Source: Mycolicibacterium sp. HK-90 (GTDB lineage: Bacteria > Actinomycetota > Actinomycetes > Mycobacteriales > Mycobacteriaceae). Taken from it: a DNA stretch of 64,000 nt. Where the stretch lies: contig NZ_CP129613.1 in assembly GCF_030486405.1 (NCBI RefSeq), positions 4,960,001 through 5,024,000 of the forward strand, in the 5' to 3' direction. The translations under genes were made by a program, and so were the position numbers. The first letter of the stretch is position 1; every line of letters begins with the position of its first letter. This document shows positions 24,869-33,913 of the stretch, piece by piece. The notes under the pieces were generated by a model. The model had not been told where the DNA came from and did no database searches. It saw only the letters and a program-made list of their open reading frames with translations.

Positions 24869-25327
24869 ATGCGCAGTTACACGTGGACCGCTCGCCTGAC
24901 CGCCGGAACCGTCGCGGCCGCCGGCCTGAGCCTGCTGATCGGGTGCTCGACCGAGGCCGACAAGGATCAGGCCGGGGAGCCGGCGGCACCGTCCGCACCG
25001 GCCACCACGACGGCCGAGGCGGCGCCCCCGACGGTCAAACCCGGTGAGGTCGCGGTGTCCCCCGGCGGGGTCACCACGGCGGTCGGCGCCGACGCGCAGT
25101 CCACCGAAGAGGAGTACTTCCAGGCCTGTCACGCCGCGAAGACCTGGATGCAGGCGAAGGGCGGGGATCTCAAGGCGCAGGTCGAGCCGTACCTGGCGAG
25201 CCTGCAGGCCCCTGACGCGACACCCGGTCCGGGCACCTACAACGTGGCGTGGGCGCAGCTCGAGCCGCCCCGCCAGGCCGCCGTCATCGTGGCGGCGCAG
25301 GCCGCGGCCGACGAGCTCTGCAGCTAG
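24869..25327 (+). CDS. lpqV: Lipoprotein LpqV
   Basis: 152 aa. A signal peptide ends in the lipobox LLIGC (Cys at residue 28), so the mature protein is lipid-anchored outside the cytoplasmic membrane. A Thr/Ala/Pro-rich linker follows, then a conserved domain (VAVSPGGVTT, STEEEYFQACHAAKTWMQ, ARQAAVIVAAQAAADELCS-like ending) that I recognise from Rv1064c. Function unknown. Divergent from the cysteine leader ORF; its stop overlaps the SulP gene stop by 4 bp on the opposite strand. Confidence 0.88.
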   Translation: MRSYTWTARLTAGTVAAAGLSLLIGCSTEADKDQAGEPAAPSAPATTTAEAAPPTVKPGEVAVSPGGVTTAVGADAQSTEEEYFQACHAAKTWMQAKGGDLKAQVEPYLASLQAPDATPGPGTYNVAWAQLEPPRQAAVIVAAQAAADELCS

Positions 25328-27030
25328 TTCGAATCACGCTGCGGTAAATCCCCCTGACCACCCTGGGCGGCCACCCAGGCGCGGCCCCGCTCGACGGCGA
25401 TATCGAGCGCGCCGAAGATCCGGTCGGCGGCCGGCACGATGCCGTCGTCGCCGAGCACGTCGTCGAGTCCACCCCGGTCCAACACGTGCGCGGTGCCGGG
25501 GTTGACCCCGGCGATGATCAGCCTGCCGTCGTTGGCCGCCAACTGGCCGGCCCACCGGTGCAGCGCCTTGATCGTCACCGAGGACGGCACGTCGGGCAGT
25601 GACCGCAGGCTGAGCACGACGACGGCGTTGGTGGTGCCTTCGGCCCGCGGCCAGGTCTCGTCGATCCGGGCCACCTCGGCGAACAGCCCGACCCCCGCGT
25701 AGTGCAGGACAGTCACGTCGTTGCTGGCGCACTGCTCAGGCACCGGGGCCTCCTGCCAGCCGCCGTCCGCGGTCGGCTTCAGTGCCACCAGCTGCGCGGC
25801 CTCGGCGGCCTTGGCGCAGTAGAGCACCAGCGACGTGATGACGCCGACGACGATCGCGGTGTGCAGCGGCAGCTGGGTGGTGGCCGCGAACGTCACCAAC
25901 ATGGCCACCGCCGACAGCGGCGCCACCCGCAGCACCAGCTTGATGTCGGGCAGCCGGCCGACCACGAGCTCGGCACCGATCACCAGGATCAACCCGCCGA
26001 TCACCGGCATCGGGATGATCTCCGCGGCCGAGCCGGCGACCAGCACGAGCACCGCGAGCCAGAGCCCGGCGAAGATTCCGGCCCAGCGAGTCTGGGCGCC
26101 CGCCGAGGTCGCCACCCCGGTGCGTGACAGCGACCCGCCGGCCGGAAGCGCACCGAACAGGCCACCGGTCACATTCGCCGCGCCCTGCGCCAGGAAATCG
26201 CCGTTCATGTTGGTACGGCTGCCATCCGGGTTGGGTACCGCCGCAGAGATCCCGGCGGCCTGGGCCAGCGCGACGAGCGCCACCGCCACACCGCCGACGA
26301 TCAGTTCGGGCATCGCGGCAAAATTCGGAACCGTCACCGGCGGTAGCGCATTCGCGATCGAGGCGATGTCGCCGACGGTCTCGACGTCGATATCGAGGGC
26401 CGCCGTCGCCACAGTGACGAAGACAAGGGCCAGCAACGTCGCGAACGACTCGAGTGGCTTGATGAAGTGGAACACCGCCCACACCACGACGGTGCCCAGC
26501 GCCACCGCGACGGACGCGGGATGCCACAGCCCGATGTGAGCCAGCGAGTCGATGAACTTCCCAATGGTGTTGCCGCTGTCGGGTTTATAGCCGGTGGCAT
26601 CGCCGAGCACGCCGGCCACGATCTGTAGCGCGATACCGGTGGAAAAGCCGGTCATCACGGCGTTGGAGACGAAGTTCATGATCGAGCCGAACCGCAACAG
26701 GCCGAACACCAGCATCACGGCACCGACGACGAGCACCAAGGCTGCCACGTTGGCCGGATCCTGCGGATCCAACCCGGCCTCTTTCAGCACACTGCGCGAC
26801 GTCAGCGCGATGGCACTGGTCAGTGTCGTCACCATCAGCACCGTTCGGGCGAACAGCGATCCGATGATGCCGGGGACGATGCCGGCGTAGATACCGGTGA
26901 CCGGGTTGAAGCCGCCGATGCTGGCGTACGCCATGCCCTCGGGGATGGAGAACAGCCCCGTCACCAGACCGGCAATGGCATCGCGAGGCTTGGGACGGCC
27001 CAGTTTCCGCAAGAACGTCGGCGAAGCCAC
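25324..27030 (-). CDS. SulP-family anion transporter with STAS domain
   Basis: 568 aa. Residues of about 15-420 hold the SLC26/SulP membrane domain (GLVTGLFSIPEGMAYASIGG, then TGLFGALPAGGSLSRTG-like segment before the core) with about 12-14 helices. Residues of about 430-560 are a STAS domain (VTVLHYAGVGLFAEV, VVLSLRSLPDVPSSV). Likely a sulfate, bicarbonate or dicarboxylate transporter; specificity cannot be read from the sequence. The start is a GTG shared in a 49-bp divergent spacer with a patatin gene. Closeness to the cysteine dioxygenase operon hints at sulfur but is not proof. Confidence 0.9.
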   Translation of the reverse strand: MASPTFLRKLGRPKPRDAIAGLVTGLFSIPEGMAYASIGGFNPVTGIYAGIVPGIIGSLFARTVLMVTTLTSAIALTSRSVLKEAGLDPQDPANVAALVLVVGAVMLVFGLLRFGSIMNFVSNAVMTGFSTGIALQIVAGVLGDATGYKPDSGNTIGKFIDSLAHIGLWHPASVAVALGTVVVWAVFHFIKPLESFATLLALVFVTVATAALDIDVETVGDIASIANALPPVTVPNFAAMPELIVGGVAVALVALAQAAGISAAVPNPDGSRTNMNGDFLAQGAANVTGGLFGALPAGGSLSRTGVATSAGAQTRWAGIFAGLWLAVLVLVAGSAAEIIPMPVIGGLILVIGAELVVGRLPDIKLVLRVAPLSAVAMLVTFAATTQLPLHTAIVVGVITSLVLYCAKAAEAAQLVALKPTADGGWQEAPVPEQCASNDVTVLHYAGVGLFAEVARIDETWPRAEGTTNAVVVLSLRSLPDVPSSVTIKALHRWAGQLAANDGRLIIAGVNPGTAHVLDRGGLDDVLGDDGIVPAADRIFGALDIAVERGRAWVAAQGGQGDLPQRDSN

Positions 27031-27079
27031 CGGTCAACCCTGTCACGGATGAGTCGGTTGTGAGCGGCAGAATGGACAT

Positions 27080-28045
27080 ATGCGTGTTGCGCTCGCCCTC
27101 GGTAGTGGTGGGGCTCGCGGCTACGCGCACATCGGCGTGATCAACGAACTGCATGACCGCGGTTACGAGGTCGTCGGGGTGTCCGGGTCGTCGATGGGTG
27201 CGCTGGTCGGCGGGTTGCACGCGGCGGGCAAGCTCGACGAGTTCGCGGAGTGGGCACGGACATTGACCCAGCGGGCGGTGCTGCGGTTGCTGGACCCGTC
27301 GATCACCGCGGCGGGCATCCTGCGCGCCGAGAAGATTCTCGACGCCGTGCGCGACATCATCGGCGAGGCCACCATCGAGCAACTGCCGATCCCCTACACG
27401 GCCGTCGCGACGGATCTGATCGCCGGCAAATCGGTGTGGCTGCAACGCGGTCCGGTGGATTCGGCGATCCGCGCATCGATCGCGATTCCCGGGGTCATCG
27501 CGCCGCACGTCCTCAACGGCCGGTTGCTCGGCGACGGCGGCATCCTCGACCCGCTACCCATGGCGCCGATCGCGGCCGTCAACGCCGATCTGACCATCGC
27601 GGTCAGCCTGTCCGGAGGTGATCCCGGAACCGCGGCCACCCCCGGCGACCCGGAGCGGCGGCCCACCACCGAATGGCTCAACCGCATGATGCGCAGTACT
27701 TCGGGCGTGCTCGACACCGCGTCGGTACGCAGCATGCTGGATCGGCCCACCGCGCGGGCGGTGTTGAGCCGGTTCGGGGCATCGATTCCCGAGGCCGATG
27801 ATCCGGACGCCGAGTTGCCTGTCATTCCGGACACCGCCGGAGTGCCCCGGCTCGGCAGCTTCGAGGTCATGTACCGCACCATCGATATCGCCCAGGCCGC
27901 GCTGGCCCGGCACACGCTCGCGGCGTACCCGCCCGACCTGCTGATCGAGGTACCCCGCACGGTGTGCCGCAGCCTGGAATTCAACCGTGCCGCAGAGGTG
28001 ATCGACGCCGGGCAGGAGCTTGCCGCCCGGGCGCTCGACGGCTAA
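27080..28045 (+). CDS. Patatin-like phospholipase (Rv1063c-like)
   Basis: 321 aa. The oxyanion-hole loop GSGGARGYAHIG (residues 8-19) and the nucleophile elbow GSSMG (Ser38) are followed by the catalytic Asp in LLGDGGILDPLP, a complete Ser-Asp dyad. Probably a cytosolic or peripheral lipase acting on phospholipid or acylglycerol. Its stop overlaps by 4 bp the stop of a second, convergent patatin gene, an arrangement also found at Rv1062/Rv1063c. Confidence 0.92.
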   Translation: MRVALALGSGGARGYAHIGVINELHDRGYEVVGVSGSSMGALVGGLHAAGKLDEFAEWARTLTQRAVLRLLDPSITAAGILRAEKILDAVRDIIGEATIEQLPIPYTAVATDLIAGKSVWLQRGPVDSAIRASIAIPGVIAPHVLNGRLLGDGGILDPLPMAPIAAVNADLTIAVSLSGGDPGTAATPGDPERRPTTEWLNRMMRSTSGVLDTASVRSMLDRPTARAVLSRFGASIPEADDPDAELPVIPDTAGVPRLGSFEVMYRTIDIAQAALARHTLAAYPPDLLIEVPRTVCRSLEFNRAAEVIDAGQELAARALDG

Positions 28046-28905
28046 CCGGCGAGGAACTCCGCGACCTCGGCCGCCAACCGTCGGCCCTGCGCCCGTCCGG
28101 CCTGGGCCGAGGGTATCCGGCAGGCCGGGTCGAGCGGGTTCTTGCCGAACGCGACCAGGGCGTCGTCGTCGGCGAAGATCCCGAGCGACCGGCCGTCGAA
28201 CCCGTCGACCTCCTCGGCCGCCCCGGTGCCGAACGGGGACGGGGTCGAGCGGCCCTGCGGGACCAGCGCCACCGCGATGTCACAGTCGGCGGCCATTGCC
28301 ATGTTGACCGCGCTGCCGATGCCGCCGTCCATGAACCGGCGGCCGCCGATGGTGACGACGGGCCACACCGCCGGTACCGCGCAACTGGCTTCGACCGCGT
28401 CGACCAGCGACACCCCCGAATTCCGGTCCAGCGTCACCAGCTCGCCGCTGTCGATGTCGATGGCCGAGATCCGCAGGATCCGGTCGGGCCAGTCGCGCGA
28501 CGGCAGGCGCGCCTCGATCACCCTGCGCCGCACCTCCGGGTCGACGGTGGCGGTGTTCAGCGCCACCGCCCCGATGTCCTGCAGCTTCTGGGCTTTGGTG
28601 GTGTTGGGCGTCAACATCGCCTTGACGAACAGGTCGGTGACGTTGTCGATGCTCACGCCCGGGTCGAGCTCGGCGGACTCGGGGCCGACCTGCCGCTCGA
28701 ACAGTTCGTCCAGGCTCAGCCCGCTGCCGAGTTGCGCCGACACCGTCGACCCCGCCGACGTGCCGACCAGGACGTCGGAGGCGAGCAGCGTCTCGGCGGT
28801 TTCGGGAGATTCGTCGGCGATGCCCCGCAGGATGCCGGTTTCCCACGCAATTCCGGCGATGCCGCCGCCGGCGAGCACCAGTGCACGTTTGGAAGTCACG
28901 AACAT
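28042..28905 (-). CDS. Patatin-like phospholipase (Rv1062-like)
   Basis: 287 aa. The glycine-rich oxyanion loop LAGGGIAGIAWETG, the GTSAG elbow with nucleophile Ser50, and the Asp-Gly-Gly motif FMDGGIGSAVN are all present. It is divergent in sequence from the facing patatin, so it is not a recent duplicate. Substrate unknown. The start ATG follows the usual short opening FVTSKRALVLAGGG. Tail-to-tail 4-bp overlap with its neighbour means the two transcripts cannot terminate between the genes. Confidence 0.92.
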   Translation of the reverse strand: MFVTSKRALVLAGGGIAGIAWETGILRGIADESPETAETLLASDVLVGTSAGSTVSAQLGSGLSLDELFERQVGPESAELDPGVSIDNVTDLFVKAMLTPNTTKAQKLQDIGAVALNTATVDPEVRRRVIEARLPSRDWPDRILRISAIDIDSGELVTLDRNSGVSLVDAVEASCAVPAVWPVVTIGGRRFMDGGIGSAVNMAMAADCDIAVALVPQGRSTPSPFGTGAAEEVDGFDGRSLGIFADDDALVAFGKNPLDPACRIPSAQAGRAQGRRLAAEVAEFLAG

Positions 28906-28945
28906 CGAGTGTGCCAGGGCCCGAATCGCGGTTCGTAAGTCGACG

Positions 28946-29800
28946 CTAGGCGTGCTGCGACGCGGATGCCTGCGCGCTCAGATCCTCGCGGTGCAGCAGG
29001 TGTCGCGGCGGTTCCGGGAAAATCATCTGACGATCGATCCGCAGGTCCGCGTCGACGTGCACCAACTCGCCGGGCGCGATGAGCTGCCAGTTCTCGCCGT
29101 CCATCGGCTCGCTGGCGAACACCACCGACGGCTGTGAGGTCAGGTGCTCGGACTCGGCACGGATCCGCGGGCTACGCAGCCGCAGCCGGCGCTGCACCGG
29201 AACCGTGCGGTCGAGTACATACAGCTCGTGGGTGTCCGGGTACCGCAGCGCCCACATGTCGGTTGCCGTGCTGAGCAGAACGTTCACGGCGTAGATCGGG
29301 ACGTTGTCGGCCAGCCAGCCGATCGCGTCGGCGACACCCGCGCCGATGTCGCCGTCCCGTTCCCGGACGGCCGCGGTGATGAGCGCGAACACCCGTTCGG
29401 AATCGGTCTGCCCCTGCACCAGGTCGGCCACTCCCAGCTCCCCGATCCGATCGTCGAGCGTTTCCAGGCCCTCGACCACACCGTTGTGGGCGAAGATCCG
29501 GCCGTCCTGAAGAAAGGGATGGGTGTTCGCCGCGTCCAGCGCCCCCGTCGAGGCGTAGCGGACGTGCGCGATGAACGTCGTCGCGGTGACATCGTGTGCC
29601 TCGGTGGCGAATTCGCTGTCCTGCCACGCCGCGACGGGCTCCTTGTGCAGCACTGCCACACCGTCCGCGCCGAACACGCCCAGGCCGGTACCGTCCGGAT
29701 TCCGCCTGCTCTGCTCGGCGAGGTTGTCCGGGGCGTCGAGCAGCCAGAAGGTCGCCGTCACCAGTTCGTGGCCGGCGTGCAGGCCGAACAATCGGCACAT
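28946..29800 (-). CDS. Class II glutamine amidotransferase-like protein
   Basis: 284 aa Ntn-hydrolase. After removal of Met the N-terminal Cys2 (MCRLFGLHAG) is the nucleophile. The motifs RNPDGTGLG, FIAHVRYASTG and HPFLQDGRIFAHNGVVEG are typical of the GAT-II family (YafJ/EgtC-like). EgtC-type members hydrolyse a gamma-glutamyl bond in ergothioneine synthesis, but no other egt genes are near, so the substrate is open. Orthologue of Rv1061 by position. The start at 29800 places Cys at position 2; the longer reading to 29878 would bury the nucleophile. Confidence 0.9.
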   Translation of the reverse strand: MCRLFGLHAGHELVTATFWLLDAPDNLAEQSRRNPDGTGLGVFGADGVAVLHKEPVAAWQDSEFATEAHDVTATTFIAHVRYASTGALDAANTHPFLQDGRIFAHNGVVEGLETLDDRIGELGVADLVQGQTDSERVFALITAAVRERDGDIGAGVADAIGWLADNVPIYAVNVLLSTATDMWALRYPDTHELYVLDRTVPVQRRLRLRSPRIRAESEHLTSQPSVVFASEPMDGENWQLIAPGELVHVDADLRIDRQMIFPEPPRHLLHREDLSAQASASQHA

Positions 29801-29864
29801 GACCTCAGCGCACCCGATGAAGTGCCATGATGCGGATAGTAACCGGTGAGACGAGGAGAACGCG

Positions 29865-30908
29865 ATGACGGGCACCATGCGGGCAGAACGCTTCTACGCC
29901 GACACCAAAAGAGTTGTGGTGGAGGATGTTCCGATCCCCGAGCCGGGACCGGGCGAGGTGCTGGTCAAGGTGGCGTTCTGCGGGATCTGCCATTCCGATC
30001 TGAGCCTGATCAACGGGACGTTCCCGGCGCAGGCCCCGGTGGTGACGCAGGGCCACGAAGCGTCGGGCACCATCGCCGCGCTCGGCCCGGGTGTCACCGG
30101 GTGGGCCGAGGGCGACCGGGTGATCGTCGCGGCGGGCCGCCCCTGCCTGGAATGCCCCAACTGCGGCCGCGGCGACATCGCCAATTGCATGCGAATCCGG
30201 TTGATGGCCTTCGCCTATGACGGGGCCTGGGCCGAATACACGCTGGCTCAGGCGGTCGGGCTGACCCGGGTTCCGGACAACGTTCCGCTGGAGCAGGCCG
30301 CGATCCTCGCCGATGCGGTGTCCACGCCGTATGGCGCGGTGGTGCGCACCGGCAAGGTCGCCATCGGTGAGTCGGTCGGAGTGTGGGGTCTCGGCGGCGT
30401 CGGCACCCACATCGCGCAACTGGCCCGGCTGGTGGGCGCGGTGCCGGTGGTCGCCGTCGACATCAAACCCGAGGTGCTGGAGCGGGCTTTGGAACTCGGC
30501 GCCGACTATGCGTTCGACGCAGGCGACGAGCAGCTCGGCGAAAAGATCGCCGAGGTCACCGGGGGCCGTGGGCTGGATGTGGCGTTCGACGCGGTGGGGC
30601 TCAAGTCGACGTTCGAGCAGGCGCTGGGCCAGCTGACCGTCGGTGGCCGCCTGGTGGCCGTCGGGATGAGCGCGCAGGAACCCACCATCGGGCCGACGTC
30701 GATGTTCGGACTGACCCAGAAGCAGGTCCTCGGCCACCTCGGCTATCAGAACGTCGACATCTCGACGCTGGCGACGCTGGTATCGCTGGGCCGGCTCGAT
30801 CTGTCCCGGTCGATCAGCGAGATCGTGTCGCTGGAGGACGTGGCGTCCGGCATCGAGAAGCTGGAACGCCAGGAGGGCAATCCGATCCGGATCCTGGTGC
30901 GGCCCTGA
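29865..30908 (+). CDS. Zinc-dependent alcohol dehydrogenase
   Basis: 347 aa medium-chain dehydrogenase. Catalytic zinc ligands are Cys42 (FCGICHSD) and the GHEASG His; the structural zinc has four cysteines in CLECPNCGRGDIANC. The Rossmann motif GLGGVGTH (about residue 170) binds NAD(P). The substrate is unknown. AGGAG lies before the ATG. It is separated from the next, convergent gene by a terminator-like hairpin. I do not recall this gene in the matching M. tuberculosis block, so it may be an accessory gene. Confidence 0.92.
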   Translation: MTGTMRAERFYADTKRVVVEDVPIPEPGPGEVLVKVAFCGICHSDLSLINGTFPAQAPVVTQGHEASGTIAALGPGVTGWAEGDRVIVAAGRPCLECPNCGRGDIANCMRIRLMAFAYDGAWAEYTLAQAVGLTRVPDNVPLEQAAILADAVSTPYGAVVRTGKVAIGESVGVWGLGGVGTHIAQLARLVGAVPVVAVDIKPEVLERALELGADYAFDAGDEQLGEKIAEVTGGRGLDVAFDAVGLKSTFEQALGQLTVGGRLVAVGMSAQEPTIGPTSMFGLTQKQVLGHLGYQNVDISTLATLVSLGRLDLSRSISEIVSLEDVASGIEKLERQEGNPIRILVRP

Positions 30909-30919
30909 GCTTCTACGTC

Positions 30920-30974
30920 GAGTGTTGGCTTGCGTCCCAGATTGTCGAGACATCTCGACCACAAGCCGACATTC
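30920..30974. terminator. Bidirectional hairpin between convergent genes
   Basis: Two nested stems: outer GAGTGTTGGCTTG (30920-30932) with CAAGCCGACATTC (30962-30974), two wobble pairs; inner perfect GTCGAGA (30944-30950) with TCTCGAC (30953-30959). It lies between the convergent dehydrogenase and reductase-like genes. Confidence 0.6.
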
Positions 30975-32022
30975 ACCGCAGGTTCGGCGCGGCCTTCCCA
31001 CTGATGAGTGGCAGGTCCGGATAAGTGACCACGCCGGGTCCGGCGGCGCACACCGCGGGCACGGAGTTGACGCAGTGTGCGGCCGTGGCGACGACGCCGG
31101 ACTCCGGGCCCTCCTCGCCGGCCTCGGACTGGAAGCCCTTGATGATGACGGTGAAGTCCGGGTTGCCGCGGACCTCCATCTCATAGCGCTGTCCGGCCGG
31201 GCCGAAAGTCCATGCGGGGTCGAGGTTTTCCTCACCCATCAGCCAGTTGACCGTCACCCGGACAACGGGTTCACCCTCGACGAGGGCCTCCCAGTGAAAC
31301 TTGCGGCCGGCAACCTGACCCGGTTCGATCACGCCGATCGGTGAGTCGATGGGCGCGGTGGCCACCGCGATCTCCTGCGACGAGCGGATCCGCGGGTCGG
31401 TCTTGAAGCCGACGTGGTCGACCACCATCTTGACGGCCTGGATGAAGCCGCCGTCGAGCATCTTCTGCATCGGGCCGCTCAACGCGGTGTCCGGGGCGCC
31501 GCCGAACCCCATGACATGACGCACCACATCCGGCGCCTCGTACGTGCGCAGATCGGAAAACTCTTCGGCCCGAATGAAGTTCACCCCGGTGGCCATCGCC
31601 GAGAGCACCAGCGGGAACTTCTCGCTGATCCCGCCGGGCGCGATACCGGTGCCGTGCAGGGTGGCGTTGCCCTCGAGCGCGGCTTCCTGCATCGGCGCGG
31701 CCTGCTTCTCGCTGGGATAGAGCCAGCCGACCGGGGTGATCACGTTCTTGCCCGAGCGAAGCAGCGCCGCCACCTCGTCCGGGTTGGGGATCAGTGGTGC
31801 GTAGATCACCGCGTCGGCGTCCAGCGCCAGAATGTCTTCGACACTGCTGGTGGCGATGACGCCGAGCGGCTCTGTGCCGATGATCTCGCCGACGTCCTTG
31901 CCGTTCTTGGCGTCCGAATGCACCCAGCAACCTGCCAGTTCGAGGTCGGGATGTTCGAGCACGCCCTTGATGGCGGCGACGCCGACTCCGCCGGTTGCCC
32001 ACTGCACCACTTTGAGCGTCAA
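30973..32022 (-). CDS. Dihydrodipicolinate reductase-like NAD(P) oxidoreductase (Rv1059-like)
   Basis: 349 aa. The N-terminal Rossmann fold (VVQWATGGVGVAAIKGVLEH, residues about 4-25) is followed by a DapB-like second domain (APGGISEKFPLVLSAM and later). This mycobacterial family is related to 2,4-diaminopentanoate dehydrogenase; its substrates are unknown and members often lie in lipid or sterol gene clusters. The TTG start follows a strong GAGGAGGGG. A perfect KstR-type palindrome lies 20 bp upstream, so it may be sterol-regulated. Orthologue of Rv1059. Confidence 0.87.
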   Translation of the reverse strand: MTLKVVQWATGGVGVAAIKGVLEHPDLELAGCWVHSDAKNGKDVGEIIGTEPLGVIATSSVEDILALDADAVIYAPLIPNPDEVAALLRSGKNVITPVGWLYPSEKQAAPMQEAALEGNATLHGTGIAPGGISEKFPLVLSAMATGVNFIRAEEFSDLRTYEAPDVVRHVMGFGGAPDTALSGPMQKMLDGGFIQAVKMVVDHVGFKTDPRIRSSQEIAVATAPIDSPIGVIEPGQVAGRKFHWEALVEGEPVVRVTVNWLMGEENLDPAWTFGPAGQRYEMEVRGNPDFTVIIKGFQSEAGEEGPESGVVATAAHCVNSVPAVCAAGPGVVTYPDLPLISGKAAPNLR

Positions 32023-32041
32023 GACCCCTCCTCGGCGAAAC

Positions 32042-32055
32042 TAGAACACGTTCTA
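32042..32055 (-). promoter_or_regulatory. KstR-type operator
   Basis: TAGAACACGTTCTA matches the KstR consensus TnnAACnnGTTnnA at every fixed position and is palindromic except for its two central bases. It lies 20 bp before the TTG start of the reductase-like gene and overlaps the stop codon of the 45-aa membrane protein. A TAGTTT element partly overlapping it could be the -10 box. Confidence 0.6.
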
Positions 32056-32190
32056 CTGGTCTACACCACCGTCGTCGTCAGCGGAAGCACGATCTCGCCG
32101 GGCGAGGTACGAGATCACGAGCACCACCAAGACCGCAGGCAGAAATGCGGGCACCGTGAGCAGCAACGAATGGTCGGCAAGGTAGGTCAT
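32053..32190 (-). CDS. Small single-pass membrane protein (45 aa)
   Basis: 45 aa, opening MTYLADHS. Residues of about 8-30 form one hydrophobic helix (LLLTVPAFLPAVLVVLVISY), followed by a basic LARRDRA and an acidic DDD tail: a classic N-out or N-in single-span small protein. It ends 30 bp before the reductase-like gene on the same strand, and its stop codon lies in the KstR-like palindrome. No homologue is recognised. The Shine-Dalgarno is weak, so the reading is plausible rather than certain. Confidence 0.45.
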   Translation of the reverse strand: MTYLADHSLLLTVPAFLPAVLVVLVISYLARRDRASADDDGGVDQ

Positions 32191-32253
32191 ACCGGGTTGA
32201 CGAGACAACCGGGCCGAACGTGACTGTCACATCCCGGCCGGCTGCGCCGTCTG

Positions 32254-32649
32254 ATGGGTATGCAGATGAGATTCGTCCAGATCGTCGTGGTGGTGGCGTC
32301 GCTGAGCATGTTGGTGACCGGAGTGTGGATGCGTATCGACCCCGCATCGTTCGCGCAGTGGGCCAACTGGCCCAATCACGTGCACTTTCTGCACGACGCA
32401 GGGGTGCTCCAGATCGGCATCGCCGTGACGATGCTGTTCGCGCTGTGGTGGCGCGACGTGATCGCCGTGGTGTTGACGGGGTTCCTGGTGGCCAACACAC
32501 TGCACGCGGTCAATCACTTCCTCGACCGCGACGGCGGCAATCCGTCCGACTGGTGGCAGCTCGGGGTGTTCTCGCTGCTGGCCGCGGCGGCGTTGGCGGT
32601 GCGGCTGCGTCAACTCCAGTTGAAGACGATTGACCCGGTTTCTCGATGA
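32254..32649 (+). CDS. Small polytopic membrane protein
   Basis: 131 aa with four hydrophobic segments (about residues 6-25, 47-65, 68-88, 103-120). Conserved-looking polar residues lie in NHVHFLHDAGV and NTLHAVNHFLDRDGG. No family is recognised. Start codons at 32254, 32260 and 32266 are all possible and no clear Shine-Dalgarno separates them. It precedes the lipid-transfer thiolase on the same strand by 15 bp, but that gene has its own leaderless promoter. Confidence 0.65.
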   Translation: MGMQMRFVQIVVVVASLSMLVTGVWMRIDPASFAQWANWPNHVHFLHDAGVLQIGIAVTMLFALWWRDVIAVVLTGFLVANTLHAVNHFLDRDGGNPSDWWQLGVFSLLAAAALAVRLRQLQLKTIDPVSR

Positions 32650-32651
32650 AG

Positions 32652-32657
32652 TATGTT
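32652..32657 (+). promoter_or_regulatory. Candidate leaderless promoter of the lipid-transfer thiolase
   Basis: TATGTT ends exactly 7 nt before the ATG at 32665. It overlaps the alternative ATG at 32653, which supports the downstream start. Confidence 0.55.
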
Positions 32658-32664
32658 CCGTTGC

Positions 32665-33855
32665 ATGGCTAACAAAGTGTTCGTCGTCGGTGTCGGGATG
32701 ACGAAATTCGAGAAACCCGGACGTCGTGAAGGCTGGGACTACCCGGACATGGCACGGGAGTCGGGCACCAAGGCGCTCGAGGATGCCGGCATCTCCTACG
32801 ACCAGGTGCAGCAGGGCTACGTCGGGTACTGCTCGGGTGATTCCACGTCGGGGCAACGGGCCCTGTACGAGCTCGGCATGACCGGCATCCCGATCGTCAA
32901 CGTCAACAACAACTGTTCCACGGGTTCGACCGCGCTTTACCTTGCCGCACAGGCGATTCGCGGAGGTCTGGCCGATTGCACGATCGCGCTGGGCTTCGAG
33001 AAGATGCAGCCCGGCTCGCTTCAGGCCGGTGCCCAGGACCGCGAATCTCCGCTGGGTAAGCACGTCAAGGCGCTGGCCGAGATCGACGAGTTCGCCTTCC
33101 CCGTCGCGCCGTGGATGTTCGGCGCGGCCGGTCGCGAGCACATGAAGAAGTACGGCACCACCGCCGAACACTTCGCGAAGATCGGCTTCAAGAACCACAA
33201 GCATTCGGTCAACAACCCGTACGCGCAGTTCCAGGACGAGTACACCCTCGACGACATCCTGGCCTCCAAGATGATCTCCGACCCGCTGACCAAGCTGCAG
33301 TGCTCCCCCACCTCTGACGGGTCGGGTGCGGCGATCGTGGCCAGCGAGGCGTTCGTCGACAAGCACGGGCTGGCCGCCCAGGCCGTCGAGATCGTCGGAC
33401 AGGCGATGACCACCGACTTCGCCTCGACCTTCGATGGCAGCGCGGCCAACATCATCGGCTATGACATGAACGTGCAAGCGGCGCAGCAGGTTTATGCGCA
33501 GTCCGGCCTGGGGCCCGAGGACTTCCAGGTCATCGAGTTGCACGACTGCTTCTCCGCCAACGAACTACTGCTGTACGAAGCCCTCGGCCTGTGCGGCGAG
33601 GGTGAGGCACCGCGACTGATCGAGAACGGCGACACCACCTACGGCGGCCGCTGGGTGGTCAACCCGTCGGGCGGGCTCATCTCCAAGGGCCACCCGCTGG
33701 GCGCGACTGGCCTGGCCCAGTGCTCCGAACTGACGTGGCAGCTGCGTGGCACAGCCGACAAGCGTCAGGTCGACGGCGTCACCGCGGCCCTGCAGCACAA
33801 CATCGGCCTCGGCGGCGCGGCCGTCGTGACGGCCTACCAGCGCGCCGAGCGCTGA
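32665..33855 (+). CDS. Lipid-transfer protein (SCP-x-type thiolase)
   Basis: 396 aa, thiolase superfamily, SCP2-thiolase branch, very like Ltp1 (Rv2790c). Conserved blocks include [20 protein letters not shown], the nucleophile Cys in [22 protein letters not shown], and [17 protein letters not shown] with the catalytic His. It is probably a side-chain thiolase or retro-aldolase partner in sterol or lipid degradation, with or without a DUF35 partner, which is absent here. The ATG at 32665 is chosen because a TATGTT box lies 7 nt upstream. It converges on a TetR gene across a long hairpin. Confidence 0.9.
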   Translation: MANKVFVVGVGMTKFEKPGRREGWDYPDMARESGTKALEDAGISYDQVQQGYVGYCSGDSTSGQRALYELGMTGIPIVNVNNNCSTGSTALYLAAQAIRGGLADCTIALGFEKMQPGSLQAGAQDRESPLGKHVKALAEIDEFAFPVAPWMFGAAGREHMKKYGTTAEHFAKIGFKNHKHSVNNPYAQFQDEYTLDDILASKMISDPLTKLQCSPTSDGSGAAIVASEAFVDKHGLAAQAVEIVGQAMTTDFASTFDGSAANIIGYDMNVQAAQQVYAQSGLGPEDFQVIELHDCFSANELLLYEALGLCGEGEAPRLIENGDTTYGGRWVVNPSGGLISKGHPLGATGLAQCSELTWQLRGTADKRQVDGVTAALQHNIGLGGAAVVTAYQRAER

Positions 33856-33864
33856 CCATCCTGC

Positions 33865-33913
33865 GATTTGTGCACACGCACCGGCGGTGACCGCGGGTGC
33901 GTGTGCACAAATC
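33865..33913. terminator. Bidirectional 18-bp hairpin between thiolase and TetR genes
   Basis: GATTTGTGCACACGCACC (33865-33882) is a perfect inverted repeat of 33896-33913 with a 13-nt loop. It begins 10 bp after the thiolase stop and covers the last bases of the convergent TetR gene. There is no U-tract beyond the ATTTG arm, so it may be a terminator or a processing site. Confidence 0.7.

Noticed and set aside
28946..29878. Longer start for the glutamine amidotransferase
   Set aside because: It would bury the N-terminal Cys nucleophile, which must be residue 2.
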